Source: Clostridia bacterium
GTDB lineage: Bacteria; Bacillota; Clostridia; Christensenellales; CAG-138
Assembly: GCA_017438865.1 (NCBI GenBank)
Contig: JAFRUN010000013.1
Span: 1-56,065 of the forward strand
Direction of reading: 5' to 3'
Length of the DNA stretch: 56,065 bases
In this document: positions 1 to 8,456 of the stretch, piece by piece
How positions within the stretch are numbered: position 1 is the stretch's first letter
Layout of the letters: every line of letters begins with the position of its first letter
Program-made: the position numbers and the translations under genes
The notes under the pieces: model-generated
Databases searched by the model: none
Seen by the model: the letters and a program-made list of their open reading frames with translations, nothing else
What the model was told of the DNA's origin: nothing

Positions 1-150
1 AGCACTGTTGCTCACTTTCTTTTTTTCGCTTGGTCGTGTTTCTTTCGCGTCCGTTTTTCCTGATCTTTCGATCTGAATTGACTTGGCTTGTTTGTTGATG
101 CACTATATAGTTTTCAAGGTGCTTTTCACTCCCCCGTTTTGCGGGACAGC
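1..150 (-). promoter_or_regulatory. Leader region of an rRNA operon (16S lies off the left edge)
   Basis: Read on the minus strand this stretch contains ACCTTGAAAACTATATAG, a phrase typical of the leader and spacer regions of Firmicutes rRNA operons, followed by A-rich sequence. It lies directly downstream of two strong tandem promoters on the same strand. No 16S sequence is seen, so the gene itself must lie left of position 1. The rRNA identity is inferred from the leader phrase and the tandem promoters. Confidence 0.6.
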
Positions 151-156
151 TTCGTT

Positions 157-185
157 AGTATATCTCACTTCGTTCGCTTTGTCAA
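157..185 (-). promoter_or_regulatory. rRNA operon promoter, proximal (P2)
   Basis: On the minus strand TTGACA (180-185) and TATACT (157-162) are separated by exactly 17 bp. This is the promoter closer to the rRNA leader and transcribes leftwards. Confidence 0.8.
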
Positions 186-255
186 CACCTATTTTCCACT
201 TTTTTCAAGTTTTTTTCGGCGCCTTCCTTCGCTCCCCGAAGCTCGAACGCCGCTT

Positions 256-284
256 ATATTACTCCTCTATCCTCCCGTTGTCAA
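256..284 (-). promoter_or_regulatory. rRNA operon promoter, distal (P1)
   Basis: On the minus strand TTGACA (279-284) is followed after 17 bp by TAATAT (256-261). It lies about 100 bp upstream of the proximal promoter, the usual tandem arrangement of rRNA operons. Confidence 0.7.
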
Positions 285-332
285 TAGTTTTTTTCATCTT
301 TTTCCATGTTTTTTGCGCGATTGACGCAGCAG

Positions 333-361
333 TTGAAAAATCGGCCGTGCTGTGCTATAAT
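333..361 (+). promoter_or_regulatory. Promoter of the dus-greA-lysS operon
   Basis: TTGAAA (333-338) and a perfect TATAAT (356-361) are separated by 17 bp. Transcription would start near 368, about 37 nt before the first gene at 405. It is divergent from the rRNA promoters. Confidence 0.85.
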
Positions 362-404
362 AGCTGTATCATTTCTATGATATGCACGGTACGGAGGTTC
401 GGTT

Positions 405-1061
405 ATGGCACAGATCCGAAAAGCATCGGAGATCCGCGCGGCGCGCAGGCAGCTTCGCGCGGTGACTGCCGTTCGCCGCTCCGTTTTCTATTTCATGCGG
501 GCGATATTGACCGTTCTCGTCATCGGCGCGCTGTGCATCCTTTCCTTCATCGCCGGTTCGCGCCTCAGCAATGCCTACATCCTTGTCAACGAAGGCATGA
601 CGATGCGCGCGGAGAACATGCTGAAAAACGTTCCCGACAACGAGCTTGCCGTGTATTTCACCGAAGCGTGCATTCAGAGCGACGCCGCGGAACGCGAAGC
701 GTGCGCCGCGCCGTATGCCGGCATCGCCGTTTCTTCCTATGAATACAGATTGAAAATCAAAGACCTGCATCTTCTGCCGTGGCATATCAGCACCTATGTG
801 GACGTCGTGGAGCAGATCAGAAGCGTGAAGGGCACCGTCCCTGCAGAGTCCGGCGCCGCGTCGATCCCCGAGTGGACGCCGCGCAAATACCGTCTGCATC
901 TCGGCAAGGTCGACGGACGCTGGCTGATCGAGTCCGTTGAGCTTCTGGAACTGAATCCGAAGCTCGACGTTCCGGCGACGCCCGATCCGAACGCGGAACC
1001 GCTCCCGATCGTGACGCCCTCGCCCGTTCCCACCGCCACGCCCGCGCCTGCAAATGAATAA
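405..1061 (+). CDS. Membrane-anchored protein of unknown function with a Thr/Pro-rich tail
   Basis: The protein has 218 residues. ATG at 405 is preceded by GGAGG with good spacing. A basic N-terminus of about 28 residues leads into one hydrophobic segment (about 32-52), so the rest is probably outside the cell as a type II single-pass protein. The middle region contains no motif I recognise. The last 30 residues are rich in Pro, Thr and Ala (TPSPVPTATPAPANE), which resembles a wall-spanning linker. The gene is first in its operon and overlaps dus by 8 bp. Similar small membrane proteins are found beside dus in other Clostridia, but I cannot assign a function. Confidence 0.75.
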   Translation: MAQIRKASEIRAARRQLRAVTAVRRSVFYFMRAILTVLVIGALCILSFIAGSRLSNAYILVNEGMTMRAENMLKNVPDNELAVYFTEACIQSDAAEREACAAPYAGIAVSSYEYRLKIKDLHLLPWHISTYVDVVEQIRSVKGTVPAESGAASIPEWTPRKYRLHLGKVDGRWLIESVELLELNPKLDVPATPDPNAEPLPIVTPSPVPTATPAPANE

Positions 1062-2016
1062 TCCATACCCCTGCGAACATCCCGTTCTGCTTGCGCCGAT
1101 GGCCGGTTACACCGACGCCGTGTTTCGTGCGCTTTGTACGTCCTTCGGCTGTGATCTGACCTTTACCGAAATGATCAGCGTCAAAGGACTGACCTTCGGC
1201 AACGCCAGAACCGGCGAGTATCTTTCGCTCGGCGAAGATGAAACGGCGGTCGGCGTGCAGCTGTTCGGGCACGAGCCGAAACTCATGGCGGACGCGGTGA
1301 AGATCGTTTCGGACCGGCTCGGTCCGCATCTTTTCTGCATCGATCTCAATATGGGCTGCCCTGCGCAGAAGATCGTATCGAACGGCGACGGCAGCGCGCT
1401 GATGCGCACGCCGCTGCTTGCCGGGCAGGTCACGGAGGCGGTGAAAAAGGTCTCCCCCGTCCCGGTGACCGTCAAGTTCCGCAGGGGCTGGGACGACGAC
1501 ACCTGCGTTTCGTTTGCAAAGATCCTGGAGGACAGCGGCGCGGACGCGCTCTGTCTGCACCCGCGCACGCGCATACAGCAGTACCGCGGAACGGCGGAGC
1601 GGGCGGCGATCGGCGCAGTCAAGGCGTCGGTGCGCATTCCCGTGATCGGCAACGGCGACATCACGGACGGCGAAAGCGCGCTTTCCATGCGGAAAGAAAC
1701 CGGCTGCGACGGCGTGATGATCGGACGCGCTGCGCTCGGACAACCGTGGATTTTCGGGGAAGTCAAAGCAGCGATCGAGGGCAAGCCGTATGCGGCGCCG
1801 ACACCGGCCGAGCGGCTCGCGATCGCGATCCGGCACGCCGAGCGCATTGAGGCGCAGAAAGGTCCGCACGGTCTCGTGGAACTGAGGAAGCATCTTCCCC
1901 GGTACCTGCACGGGATCCGCGGCGCTTCCGCGCTGCGGACGCGCCTGAACGAAGCAAAAAACGCTGCGGAAATCCGGGAGTTTTTGCTTGACAGTCTCAA
2001 AAACAGTACTATATAA
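1054..2016 (+). CDS. dus: tRNA-dihydrouridine synthase
   Basis: This 320-residue flavoprotein would reduce uridines in the D-loop of tRNA, using FMN and NADPH. Family motifs are in order: the N-terminal LAPMAGYTDAVFR, DLNMGCPAQKI with the catalytic Cys, VTVKFRRGWDD, LHPRTRIQQYRG and the phosphate-binding IGNGDI. The length matches DusB-type enzymes. The start overlaps the upstream membrane-protein gene by 8 bp, indicating translational coupling. Which uridine is modified cannot be told from sequence alone. Confidence 0.93.
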   Translation: MNNPYPCEHPVLLAPMAGYTDAVFRALCTSFGCDLTFTEMISVKGLTFGNARTGEYLSLGEDETAVGVQLFGHEPKLMADAVKIVSDRLGPHLFCIDLNMGCPAQKIVSNGDGSALMRTPLLAGQVTEAVKKVSPVPVTVKFRRGWDDDTCVSFAKILEDSGADALCLHPRTRIQQYRGTAERAAIGAVKASVRIPVIGNGDITDGESALSMRKETGCDGVMIGRAALGQPWIFGEVKAAIEGKPYAAPTPAERLAIAIRHAERIEAQKGPHGLVELRKHLPRYLHGIRGASALRTRLNEAKNAAEIREFLLDSLKNSTI

Positions 2017-2053
2017 TAATATAATTCCCAATATGGACCAAAGGAGAAGAACT

Positions 2054-2521
2054 ATGGCAGGACATCTGATGACTCGCGAAGATTATGAAAAACGCAAGGC
2101 ACATCTGGAGTATTTGAAATCGACCCGCACCCTTGAGATTGCGGAGATGCTGAAAATTGCCCGCGGTTTCGGCGACCTCTCCGAAAACGCAGAATACGAC
2201 GCCGCGAAGGACGAACAGTCCAAGAACGAGCATGACATCGCGCTGCTCGAGGAGGAGCTGCGTACCGCGCAGATCATCGAGCGCTCGGCAATGTCCGGCG
2301 ACAAGGTCGGCATCGGCTCCAAAGTAACCGTCAAGAACACGGCGACCGGCGCGGAGGTGCATCTGGAGATCGTCGGCTCGATGGCGGCGGATCCGGTTGC
2401 CGGCAAGATCAGCAACGAGTCCCCGATCGGCGGCGCACTGTTCGGTCACACGCTCGGCGACGTCGTTCCGGTCACCACCCCCGGCGGCATCATTCATCTC
2501 GAAATCATTTCCATCAACTGA
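2054..2521 (+). CDS. greA: Transcription elongation factor GreA
   Basis: GreA rescues backtracked RNA polymerase by stimulating transcript cleavage through the secondary channel. The 155-residue product matches the usual 155-160. It has the N-terminal antiparallel coiled coil with the acidic tip GDLSENAEYDAAKDEQ (about residues 42-57) and the C-terminal FKBP-like domain ending HTLGDVVPVTTPGGIIHLEI. An in-frame start further upstream exists, but ATG at 2054 follows AAAGGAGAAG and gives the canonical N-terminus. It lies between dus and lysS in the same operon. Confidence 0.95.
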   Translation: MAGHLMTREDYEKRKAHLEYLKSTRTLEIAEMLKIARGFGDLSENAEYDAAKDEQSKNEHDIALLEEELRTAQIIERSAMSGDKVGIGSKVTVKNTATGAEVHLEIVGSMAADPVAGKISNESPIGGALFGHTLGDVVPVTTPGGIIHLEIISIN

Positions 2522-2536
2522 ACCGGAGTATAATAT

Positions 2537-4543
2537 ATGGAAGAAACGATCATTCCGCAGGAGACGGCCGAGCTCAGCGAAGAACAGCTTTCCGAGCTTC
2601 TTCAGATTCGCAGGGACAAGCTGTCCGCACTGCGCGAGGCGGGCAAGGATCCGTTCGCGGTCATCACCTACCCGCAAACGCATCACAGCGCAGATATCGT
2701 GGCGCAGTACGACGCTTTGGAAGGAAAAGAAGTCAGCATTGCCGGACGCATGATGTCCAAACGCATTATGGGCAAGGCGAGCTTCGCGCACCTTCTGGAC
2801 GGCGCGGGCGATATCCAGTTTTATGTGAAGCGGGACGACGTCGGAGAAGAAGCGTACGCCGATTTCAAAGCGTATGACATCGGCGACATCGTCGGCGTCA
2901 GGGGCTTTGTGTTCAAGACGCGCACCGGCGAGATCTCCGTCCATGCGACCGGGATCACGCTTCTGTCGAAGTCGCTGCGTCCGCTGCCCGAGAAGTTCCA
3001 CGGGCTCAAGGACCCCGAGCTTCGCTACCGTCAGCGGTTCGTGGACCTGTTCATGAACGCAGGCGTGCGCGAAACGTTCAAAAAGCGCAGCGCGATCATT
3101 GCGGAGATCCGCCGTTACCTCAACGATGAGGGCTTTATGGAGGTCGAAACGCCCGTGCTGAACACGGTCGCCTCCGGCGCATCCGCCCGTCCGTTCGTCA
3201 CGCATCACAACACGCTTGACATCGACATGTATATGCGCATTGCGACCGAACTGCACCTTAAAATGTGCATCGTCGGCGGTCTGGAGCGCGTGTATGAGAT
3301 CGGCCGTCTGTTCCGCAACGAGGGCATGGACGCCACGCACAACCCGGAGTTTACCACGATCGAGGTCTATCAGGCATACACCGACCTGCGCGGCATGATG
3401 ACGCTCGCCGAGCAGATCTTTTCCCGCTGCTCGGAGCTTGTCAACGGCACGATGAAGATCACCTATCAGGGACAGGACGTCGATCTGACGCCGCCGTTCC
3501 GCCGTCTGACCATGAACGACGCAGTCAAAGAATATACCGGAAAGGATATTTATGCCTGCGCAAGCGACGAGGACGCCCGGGCGATCGCAAAGGAGCTCGG
3601 CGTCGAGCTTAAGGATCCCGAATCGACGAAGGGCAAGGTCCTTGCGGAGCTGTTCGACGCGTTTGTCGAGAGCAAGCTGATCCAGCCGACGTTCATCACC
3701 GACTACCCGATCGAAAACTCGCCGCTGACCAAGCTGAAGACAGGCAGCAGGGACATCGTGGACCGCTTTGAGCTGTTCGTCTGCGGACACGAATATGCCA
3801 ACGCCTATACCGAGCTGAACGATCCGATCGACCAGCGCGCGCGCTTTGTGCAGCAGGCGAAGGAACGTCAGAAGGGCGACGACGAAGCGATGCAGATCGA
3901 CGAGGACTTCATGCTCGCGATGGAATACGGCATGCCCCCCACGGGCGGCATCGGCATCGGCATCGACCGTCTGTGCATGCTGCTTACCGACGCGCCGACC
4001 ATCCGCGATATCCTGCTCTTCCCCACGATGAAGCCGATCGGACAGAAGAAGGAAAAGGCGCAGGAGACGCCCGCAGATTTTGAATGCGCCTGCTTTACCT
4101 GCCCCTCTCAGGAGGCATGCAAGGCAGCGCAGGAAGCGGAAAAAACGGCTCCCGCCGAAGCGACGATCGACTTTTCCAATGTGGAGATCGAACCGCTGTT
4201 CAAGGATTTTGTGGATTTTGAGACCTTCAGTAAGTCCGATTTCCGCGCGGTCAAGGTTCTTGCCTGCGAAGCAGTGCCGAAGTCCAAGAAGCTCCTGAAG
4301 TTCACGCTGGACGACGGTACGGAGACGCCGCGCACGATCCTGTCCGGCATTCACGCCTTCTACGAGCCGGAACAGCTGATCGGCAAGACCTGCGTGGCGA
4401 TCACGAATCTCCCGCCGCGTCCCATGATGGGCATCGAGTCCTGCGGGATGCTGCTCTCCGCGATCCACAAGGAAAACGGTGAAGAACGGCTGAACCTCCT
4501 GCAGCTCGATCCGCACATCCCGGCAGGCGCAAAGCTCTATTGA
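2537..4543 (+). CDS. lysS: Class II lysyl-tRNA synthetase fused to a C-terminal tRNA-binding domain
   Basis: The N-terminal part (about 1-505) is a complete class II LysRS: an OB-fold anticodon-binding domain (about 50-165), motif 1 (RSAIIAEIRRYLNDEGFMEVETP), motif 2 (VYEIGRLFRNEGMDATHNPEF) and motif 3 (MPPTGGIGIGIDRLCML). A linker with four cysteines (about 516-530) and Ala/Glu-rich sequence follows. Residues about 560-668 form a second OB-fold like the C-terminus of MetG/CsaA, with SGIHAFYEPEQLIGK and NLPPRPMMGIESCGML. Ordinary bacterial LysRS ends near 500 residues, so this protein is about 165 residues longer. The added domain probably raises tRNA affinity. The gene is last in its operon and is followed by a terminator. 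Confidence 0.93.
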   Translation: MEETIIPQETAELSEEQLSELLQIRRDKLSALREAGKDPFAVITYPQTHHSADIVAQYDALEGKEVSIAGRMMSKRIMGKASFAHLLDGAGDIQFYVKRDDVGEEAYADFKAYDIGDIVGVRGFVFKTRTGEISVHATGITLLSKSLRPLPEKFHGLKDPELRYRQRFVDLFMNAGVRETFKKRSAIIAEIRRYLNDEGFMEVETPVLNTVASGASARPFVTHHNTLDIDMYMRIATELHLKMCIVGGLERVYEIGRLFRNEGMDATHNPEFTTIEVYQAYTDLRGMMTLAEQIFSRCSELVNGTMKITYQGQDVDLTPPFRRLTMNDAVKEYTGKDIYACASDEDARAIAKELGVELKDPESTKGKVLAELFDAFVESKLIQPTFITDYPIENSPLTKLKTGSRDIVDRFELFVCGHEYANAYTELNDPIDQRARFVQQAKERQKGDDEAMQIDEDFMLAMEYGMPPTGGIGIGIDRLCMLLTDAPTIRDILLFPTMKPIGQKKEKAQETPADFECACFTCPSQEACKAAQEAEKTAPAEATIDFSNVEIEPLFKDFVDFETFSKSDFRAVKVLACEAVPKSKKLLKFTLDDGTETPRTILSGIHAFYEPEQLIGKTCVAITNLPPRPMMGIESCGMLLSAIHKENGEERLNLLQLDPHIPAGAKLY

Positions 4544-4555
4544 TCATCACAACAC

Positions 4556-4585
4556 AGCACCCCGGCTCCGTCCGGGGTGCTTTTT
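4556..4585 (+). terminator. Intrinsic terminator after lysS
   Basis: AGCACCCCGG (4556-4565) pairs with CCGGGGTGCT (4572-4581), followed by a short T-run. The stem is 10 bp and perfect, 12 nt after the lysS stop codon. Confidence 0.9.
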
Positions 4586-4728
4586 ATGCACGGGATCATC
4601 CTGCGCCTCTGTTGAATGCGGCGGCGCCGTTTCCTCGATCGTTGCTTCGCTGCGGTCCGATCGACGTCCGGCACATCTTTTCGCTGCACGGGCGTTCGCG
4701 CAAAAGTGCTGTGCCGCGACCTTTTTTC

Positions 4729-4757
4729 TTGCGTTCGGCGGGCGAATGATGTAAAAT
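4729..4757 (+). promoter_or_regulatory. Probable promoter of pyk
   Basis: TTGCGT (4729-4734), a 17-bp spacer and TAAAAT (4752-4757) lie about 32 bp before the pyk start. The rest of the interval 4586-4728 shows no gene or clear signal. Confidence 0.6.
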
Positions 4758-4788
4758 AAAATAGACAGAAAACGAAAGGATCACGGTT

Positions 4789-6204
4789 ATGAGAAAGACG
4801 AAGATCGTATGTACCATCGGACCGGCGAGCGACACGCCGGAGGTCTTCCGTGCGATGTGCCTTGCGGGGCTGAACGTCGCGCGGCTGAATTTCTCGCACG
4901 GTACGCACGAGGAGCACCAGAGAAGGATCGACATGATCAAAGCGGTGCGCGAGGAGCTGAACCTGCCGATCCCGATCATGCTGGACACCAAGGGACCGGA
5001 GTACCGGATCAGGACGTTTGAAAACAGAAAGATCACGCTGCACGACGGCGACACGTTCACCTTTACCACGCGCGAACTCGTCGGCAACGAGGAGATCGTT
5101 TCGGTCAGCTACGCGGGGCTCGTGGACGATCTGTCCGTGGGCGACCGCATCCTCGTCAACAACGGGCTGGTCATCTTTGAAGTCGAAGCGCTCGAGGGCG
5201 ACGAGGCACGGTGCCGCGTCATCACCGGCGGCGTACTGTCCGACCGCAAGAGCATGAGCTTCCCCGGCAAGGTCATGCGGCAGAAGTACCTCAGCGAGCA
5301 GGACAAGTCCGACCTGCTGTTCGGCATCAAAAACGGCGTGGAGTTCGTCGCGGCGTCGTTCGTATCCTGCAAGCAGGACCTCATCGATCTCAAGACCTTT
5401 TTGAAGGAGAACGGCGGCGAATACATCGATGTCATCGCAAAGATCGAGAACCGCCACGGCGTGGACAACATCGACGAGATCTGCTCCTGCTGCGAGGGCG
5501 TCATGGTCGCGCGCGGCGACCTCGGCGTGGAGGTCCCCTTCACCGAGCTGCCCGCGATCCAGAAGCATCTGATCACCAAGTGCCGCCTGCTCGGCAAGCG
5601 CGTCATCACCGCGACCGAGATGCTCGAAAGCATGATCTCGAACCCGCGCCCGACGCGCGCCGAGATCAGCGACGTTGCGAACGCGGTCTACGACGGAACG
5701 AGCGCGATCATGCTCTCCGGCGAGTCCGCGGCGGGCAGATATCCGGTCGAATCGGTCCGCACCATGGGCGAGATCGCCGAGGAGACCGAGCGCCACATCG
5801 ACTATAAGGGGCAGTTCGAGGCGCAGAGCTTCGCCATTCACAACCGTGTGGACGCGATCTCGCACGCCGCGTGCACGATGGCGATCGATTTGAACGCCAG
5901 CGCGATCGTCGTGACCTCGCTGAGCGGTCTCACGGTGCGCATGGTCTCCCGCTTCCGCGCGCCGATCACGATCCTCGGCCTTGCAACGAACAAGGTCGCA
6001 TGGTACAAGCTCGCCCTGTCGTGGGGTGTCGTGCCGGTGCTGACCGAGCAGTTCCCGAGCATGGAGGTTCTCTATTACTACGCGGCGCGCTGCGCAAAGG
6101 CGACGCTGAACCTTGCCCCCGGCACCACGGTGGTCATGACCGGCGGCGACACGACCGGTGCAAGCGGCAACACGAACGTGCTTCGCATCGAAACGATCGT
6201 CTGA
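4789..6204 (+). CDS. pyk: Pyruvate kinase
   Basis: The enzyme converts phosphoenolpyruvate and ADP to pyruvate and ATP, the last ATP-yielding step of glycolysis. Its 471 residues are typical. Motifs include KIVCTIGPAS at the N-terminus, NFSHGTHEEH, LDTKGPEYRI, the catalytic IAKIENRHG, MVARGDLGVEVP, and GTSAIMLSGESAAG. The usual ATQML motif reads ATEML here. The extra C-terminal PEP-utiliser domain of bacillus-type enzymes is absent. ATG at 4789 follows GAAAGGA. The gene is transcribed alone between its own promoter and terminator. Confidence 0.95.
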   Translation: MRKTKIVCTIGPASDTPEVFRAMCLAGLNVARLNFSHGTHEEHQRRIDMIKAVREELNLPIPIMLDTKGPEYRIRTFENRKITLHDGDTFTFTTRELVGNEEIVSVSYAGLVDDLSVGDRILVNNGLVIFEVEALEGDEARCRVITGGVLSDRKSMSFPGKVMRQKYLSEQDKSDLLFGIKNGVEFVAASFVSCKQDLIDLKTFLKENGGEYIDVIAKIENRHGVDNIDEICSCCEGVMVARGDLGVEVPFTELPAIQKHLITKCRLLGKRVITATEMLESMISNPRPTRAEISDVANAVYDGTSAIMLSGESAAGRYPVESVRTMGEIAEETERHIDYKGQFEAQSFAIHNRVDAISHAACTMAIDLNASAIVVTSLSGLTVRMVSRFRAPITILGLATNKVAWYKLALSWGVVPVLTEQFPSMEVLYYYAARCAKATLNLAPGTTVVMTGGDTTGASGNTNVLRIETIV

Positions 6205-6218
6205 TCCGAAAACCGCAA

Positions 6219-6249
6219 AAGCCCGCGGAACGCACCGCGGGCTTTTTTT
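6219..6249 (+). terminator. Terminator shared by pyk and the convergent acetyltransferase gene
   Basis: GCCCGCGG (6221-6228) pairs with CCGCGGGC (6235-6242), with seven T downstream and an A-run upstream, so it can work in both directions between two convergent genes. Confidence 0.9.
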
Positions 6250-6259
6250 GATACGGACC

Positions 6260-7123
6260 TTATCGTTTCCGATAAAACGTGTAGCGTCGGCATCTTTGAA
6301 AACCGAGCTTTTCATAAAACGGCTCGTCCGAGATCACATACGCCTTCTTTGCGCCGCGCGCTTTCACGCGATTCAGCGCTTCGTATACGACCGCCCGCCC
6401 CGCGCCTCTTCCGCGGTACGCCGGAATCGTGCAGACCGGTTCCGTGTAAGCGTAGTCGGTACGCTCATCGTGCCACAGGCAGCAGATGGCGACGGGTTCT
6501 CCGCTGCGGTTGACGGCCGCCACGCCGAGCTCCGGAAGAAAATGCCGGCGGATCTGCGGAACGATCCGCTCCGTCCTTTCGAATTCCGCTCTGTCCCCGC
6601 CGTGATCGAATCCCTGCCAGAATAACCATTGAATCGCATATGCGTCCTTGACCGGATCCGGCGATTCGGCATGCAGCCCTTCCGGAAACACGGACGCGAA
6701 ATCCCGCCCGAGATCCGTTTCCATCATCGTTTCCGACTGCTCCGTCGGCACGAATCCCTGCTTTCGCGCCGCTTCGATCTCCGCCGCGTTTTCGTCGCAG
6801 AGCGCAACCGCAAGCCCGTTTTCGTCCTTCAGCGCATCGTATGCGTATGCGAGGATTTCCGGAAAAAGGGACGCGTATTCCGGAAGCGCGGCGCAGAACG
6901 CCTCGCCGAAATACATATCGTAGATCGCCGCGCCGACGACGCGTTCGCCGTCCGTCCACAGACCGATGGCGGATTTTTCGCTTTTATCGAATTCCGGATG
7001 CTCGTACATCCATTCGAACCTCGCCCAGTTCCAGTTGATATGGCTGCGGTCCGGCTCGTTCAGCGCGATCAGAAAATCGCAGACCGCCTGATAATCTTCT
7101 TCCCGGAAGTGCCTGAATTCCAC
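6260..7123 (-). CDS. GNAT-family N-acetyltransferase
   Basis: The protein has 287 residues. The C-terminal half (about 150-287) is a GNAT fold: a sheet ending TEPVCTIPAYR, the acetyl-CoA pyrophosphate loop RGRGAGRAVV, and the terminal DEPFYEKLGFQ. The N-terminal half (FRHFREEDYQAVCDFL) resembles another, degenerate GNAT domain, a known two-domain layout in Firmicutes. The reading frame is open further upstream, but GTG at 7123 follows GGAAAGGA and lies downstream of a strong promoter. The substrate is unknown. Confidence 0.8.
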   Translation of the reverse strand: MEFRHFREEDYQAVCDFLIALNEPDRSHINWNWARFEWMYEHPEFDKSEKSAIGLWTDGERVVGAAIYDMYFGEAFCAALPEYASLFPEILAYAYDALKDENGLAVALCDENAAEIEAARKQGFVPTEQSETMMETDLGRDFASVFPEGLHAESPDPVKDAYAIQWLFWQGFDHGGDRAEFERTERIVPQIRRHFLPELGVAAVNRSGEPVAICCLWHDERTDYAYTEPVCTIPAYRGRGAGRAVVYEALNRVKARGAKKAYVISDEPFYEKLGFQRCRRYTFYRKR

Positions 7124-7150
7124 GTCGTTTTTCCTTTCCGCGTTTGTTTT

Positions 7151-7179
7151 ATTATAAAACCCGCCCGAATTTCCGTCAA
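7151..7179 (-). promoter_or_regulatory. Promoter of the acetyltransferase gene
   Basis: On the minus strand TTGACG (7174-7179), a 17-bp spacer and a perfect TATAAT (7151-7156). It is back to back with the plus-strand symporter promoter, 26 bp away. Confidence 0.85.
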
Positions 7180-7205
7180 GGGACCGGCGCCCGGGCAAGG
7201 GTTGA

Positions 7206-7234
7206 TTGACTTTTCACCGGCAAAACAATATAAT
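7206..7234 (+). promoter_or_regulatory. Promoter of the symporter-aminotransferase operon, placed for a leaderless transcript
   Basis: TTGACT (7206-7211), a 17-bp spacer and TATAAT (7229-7234). The start codon at 7242 begins 8 nt after the -10 box, where transcription itself should begin. Confidence 0.85.
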
Positions 7235-7241
7235 AAAATGT

Positions 7242-8456
7242 ATGGAAGAGAGAACGCCCGTAAAGAACCAATCGCATCTGCTGTCCTGGATCACGCTCGC
7301 CTGCTTCGCCGCAGGCGCTGCGCTCGGGCTTCTGTGGCCCGGACTGTTCACATACATCGGCTTTATCGGCACGATCTACATCAACCTTCTGAAGCTGATG
7401 GCGCTGCCGATCCTGTTCTGCACGGTCTTCAACGCGGCGGCGCGCGGCATAAAAAGCGCATCCCGAACGCTTCTCAAAACGATCCTGCTGTTCGTCGTTC
7501 TCTTTACGGCGTCGTTTCTGCTGTGCAGCGCGGTTTATTTGCCGCTTGCGCCCGGAAAGGACTTTGTCCTGACCTCCGGCGAGCCGTGGTCCGGCACAGT
7601 CGCCGACCTCTCGCTGAACGGATTCCTGGAATCGGTCTTTTCGCCGAACATCTTTGCTTCCCTGAGCGGCGGCGCAATGCTGCCGAGCATCCTGTTTGCG
7701 TTCTTCATGGGCGCGATCGCACAAAAGGTCGATGCGCAGAAGCTGTGCGGACTCATGGACGAGCTGGAGACCGTCTTTTCCCGGATGCTCTCCTGCATCC
7801 TTTGGCTGACGCCGCTCGGTGTATTTACGCTGATGGGCAAATGCACCGCCGATTTCGGCGCCGGCGCGCTCGGCGGGGCGCTGTCCTATGTGCTGTACGC
7901 CTGGGGCGGATGTATCCTTGTGTTCCTGCTCGTCATGGTCCTGCCGCTGTGGCTGTTCTGCCGGATCGATCCGATCACCTATTTCCGCAAGACCGGACGT
8001 GTGCTTCTGACCGCGCTGTCCACCTGCTCCTCCGCCGCCACGCTGCCGGAAACGCTGCGCACATGCCGTGAAGAGTTTAACGCCAAAGAAACCGTCACCG
8101 GCGTGGTCGCGCCGCTCGGCTGCACCGTGCATATGTGCGGCGGCGCGGTATCCTTCTGCCTGCTCGCGCTGTTCACCGCGCAGATGACCGGCCGCCCCGT
8201 TTCCGTCGGGCTGTTTCTGCTGATGCTGGCGCTTGCCGAAGCGCTGAACATGGCGGCGCCGGGCGTTCCGGGCGGCGGCATCGTACTCGGCGCGACCTAT
8301 CTGAGTCTATTGGGCATGCCGGATCTCGGACTGTTCCTCGGCATGTATGCGGGCGTCTACCGGCTTCTGGATATGGCATATACCTCTTTGAACGTGGCGG
8401 GCGACGTGACCGCCGTTCTGCTCATTGACCGGTGGGAGGCGCGAAAGAAAGCATGA
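7242..8456 (+). CDS. Dicarboxylate/amino acid:cation symporter (DAACS family)
   Basis: The protein has 404 residues and about eight hydrophobic helices plus re-entrant segments, as expected for the GltP/DctA family, which imports glutamate, aspartate or C4-dicarboxylates with Na+ or H+. Family features include LMALPILFCTVFNAA, a Ser-rich re-entrant loop (LSTCSSAATLPETL) and the C-terminal ALAEALNMAAPGVPGGG. No Shine-Dalgarno sequence precedes ATG 7242, and the -10 box ends only 8 nt upstream, suggesting leaderless translation. The stop codon overlaps the aminotransferase start (ATGA), so the two may act together on an amino or keto acid. The exact substrate is not determined. Confidence 0.88.
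   Translation: MEERTPVKNQSHLLSWITLACFAAGAALGLLWPGLFTYIGFIGTIYINLLKLMALPILFCTVFNAAARGIKSASRTLLKTILLFVVLFTASFLLCSAVYLPLAPGKDFVLTSGEPWSGTVADLSLNGFLESVFSPNIFASLSGGAMLPSILFAFFMGAIAQKVDAQKLCGLMDELETVFSRMLSCILWLTPLGVFTLMGKCTADFGAGALGGALSYVLYAWGGCILVFLLVMVLPLWLFCRIDPITYFRKTGRVLLTALSTCSSAATLPETLRTCREEFNAKETVTGVVAPLGCTVHMCGGAVSFCLLALFTAQMTGRPVSVGLFLLMLALAEALNMAAPGVPGGGIVLGATYLSLLGMPDLGLFLGMYAGVYRLLDMAYTSLNVAGDVTAVLLIDRWEARKKA

Noticed and set aside
1988-2053. An upstream start for greA within the 3' end of dus
   Set aside because: The extra N-terminal residues are not found in GreA, and the downstream ATG at 2054 has a clear ribosome-binding site.
4586-4728. A gene or RNA between lysS and pyk
   Set aside because: No frame with a ribosome-binding site, no stable structure and no similarity to the repeat elements elsewhere in the window.
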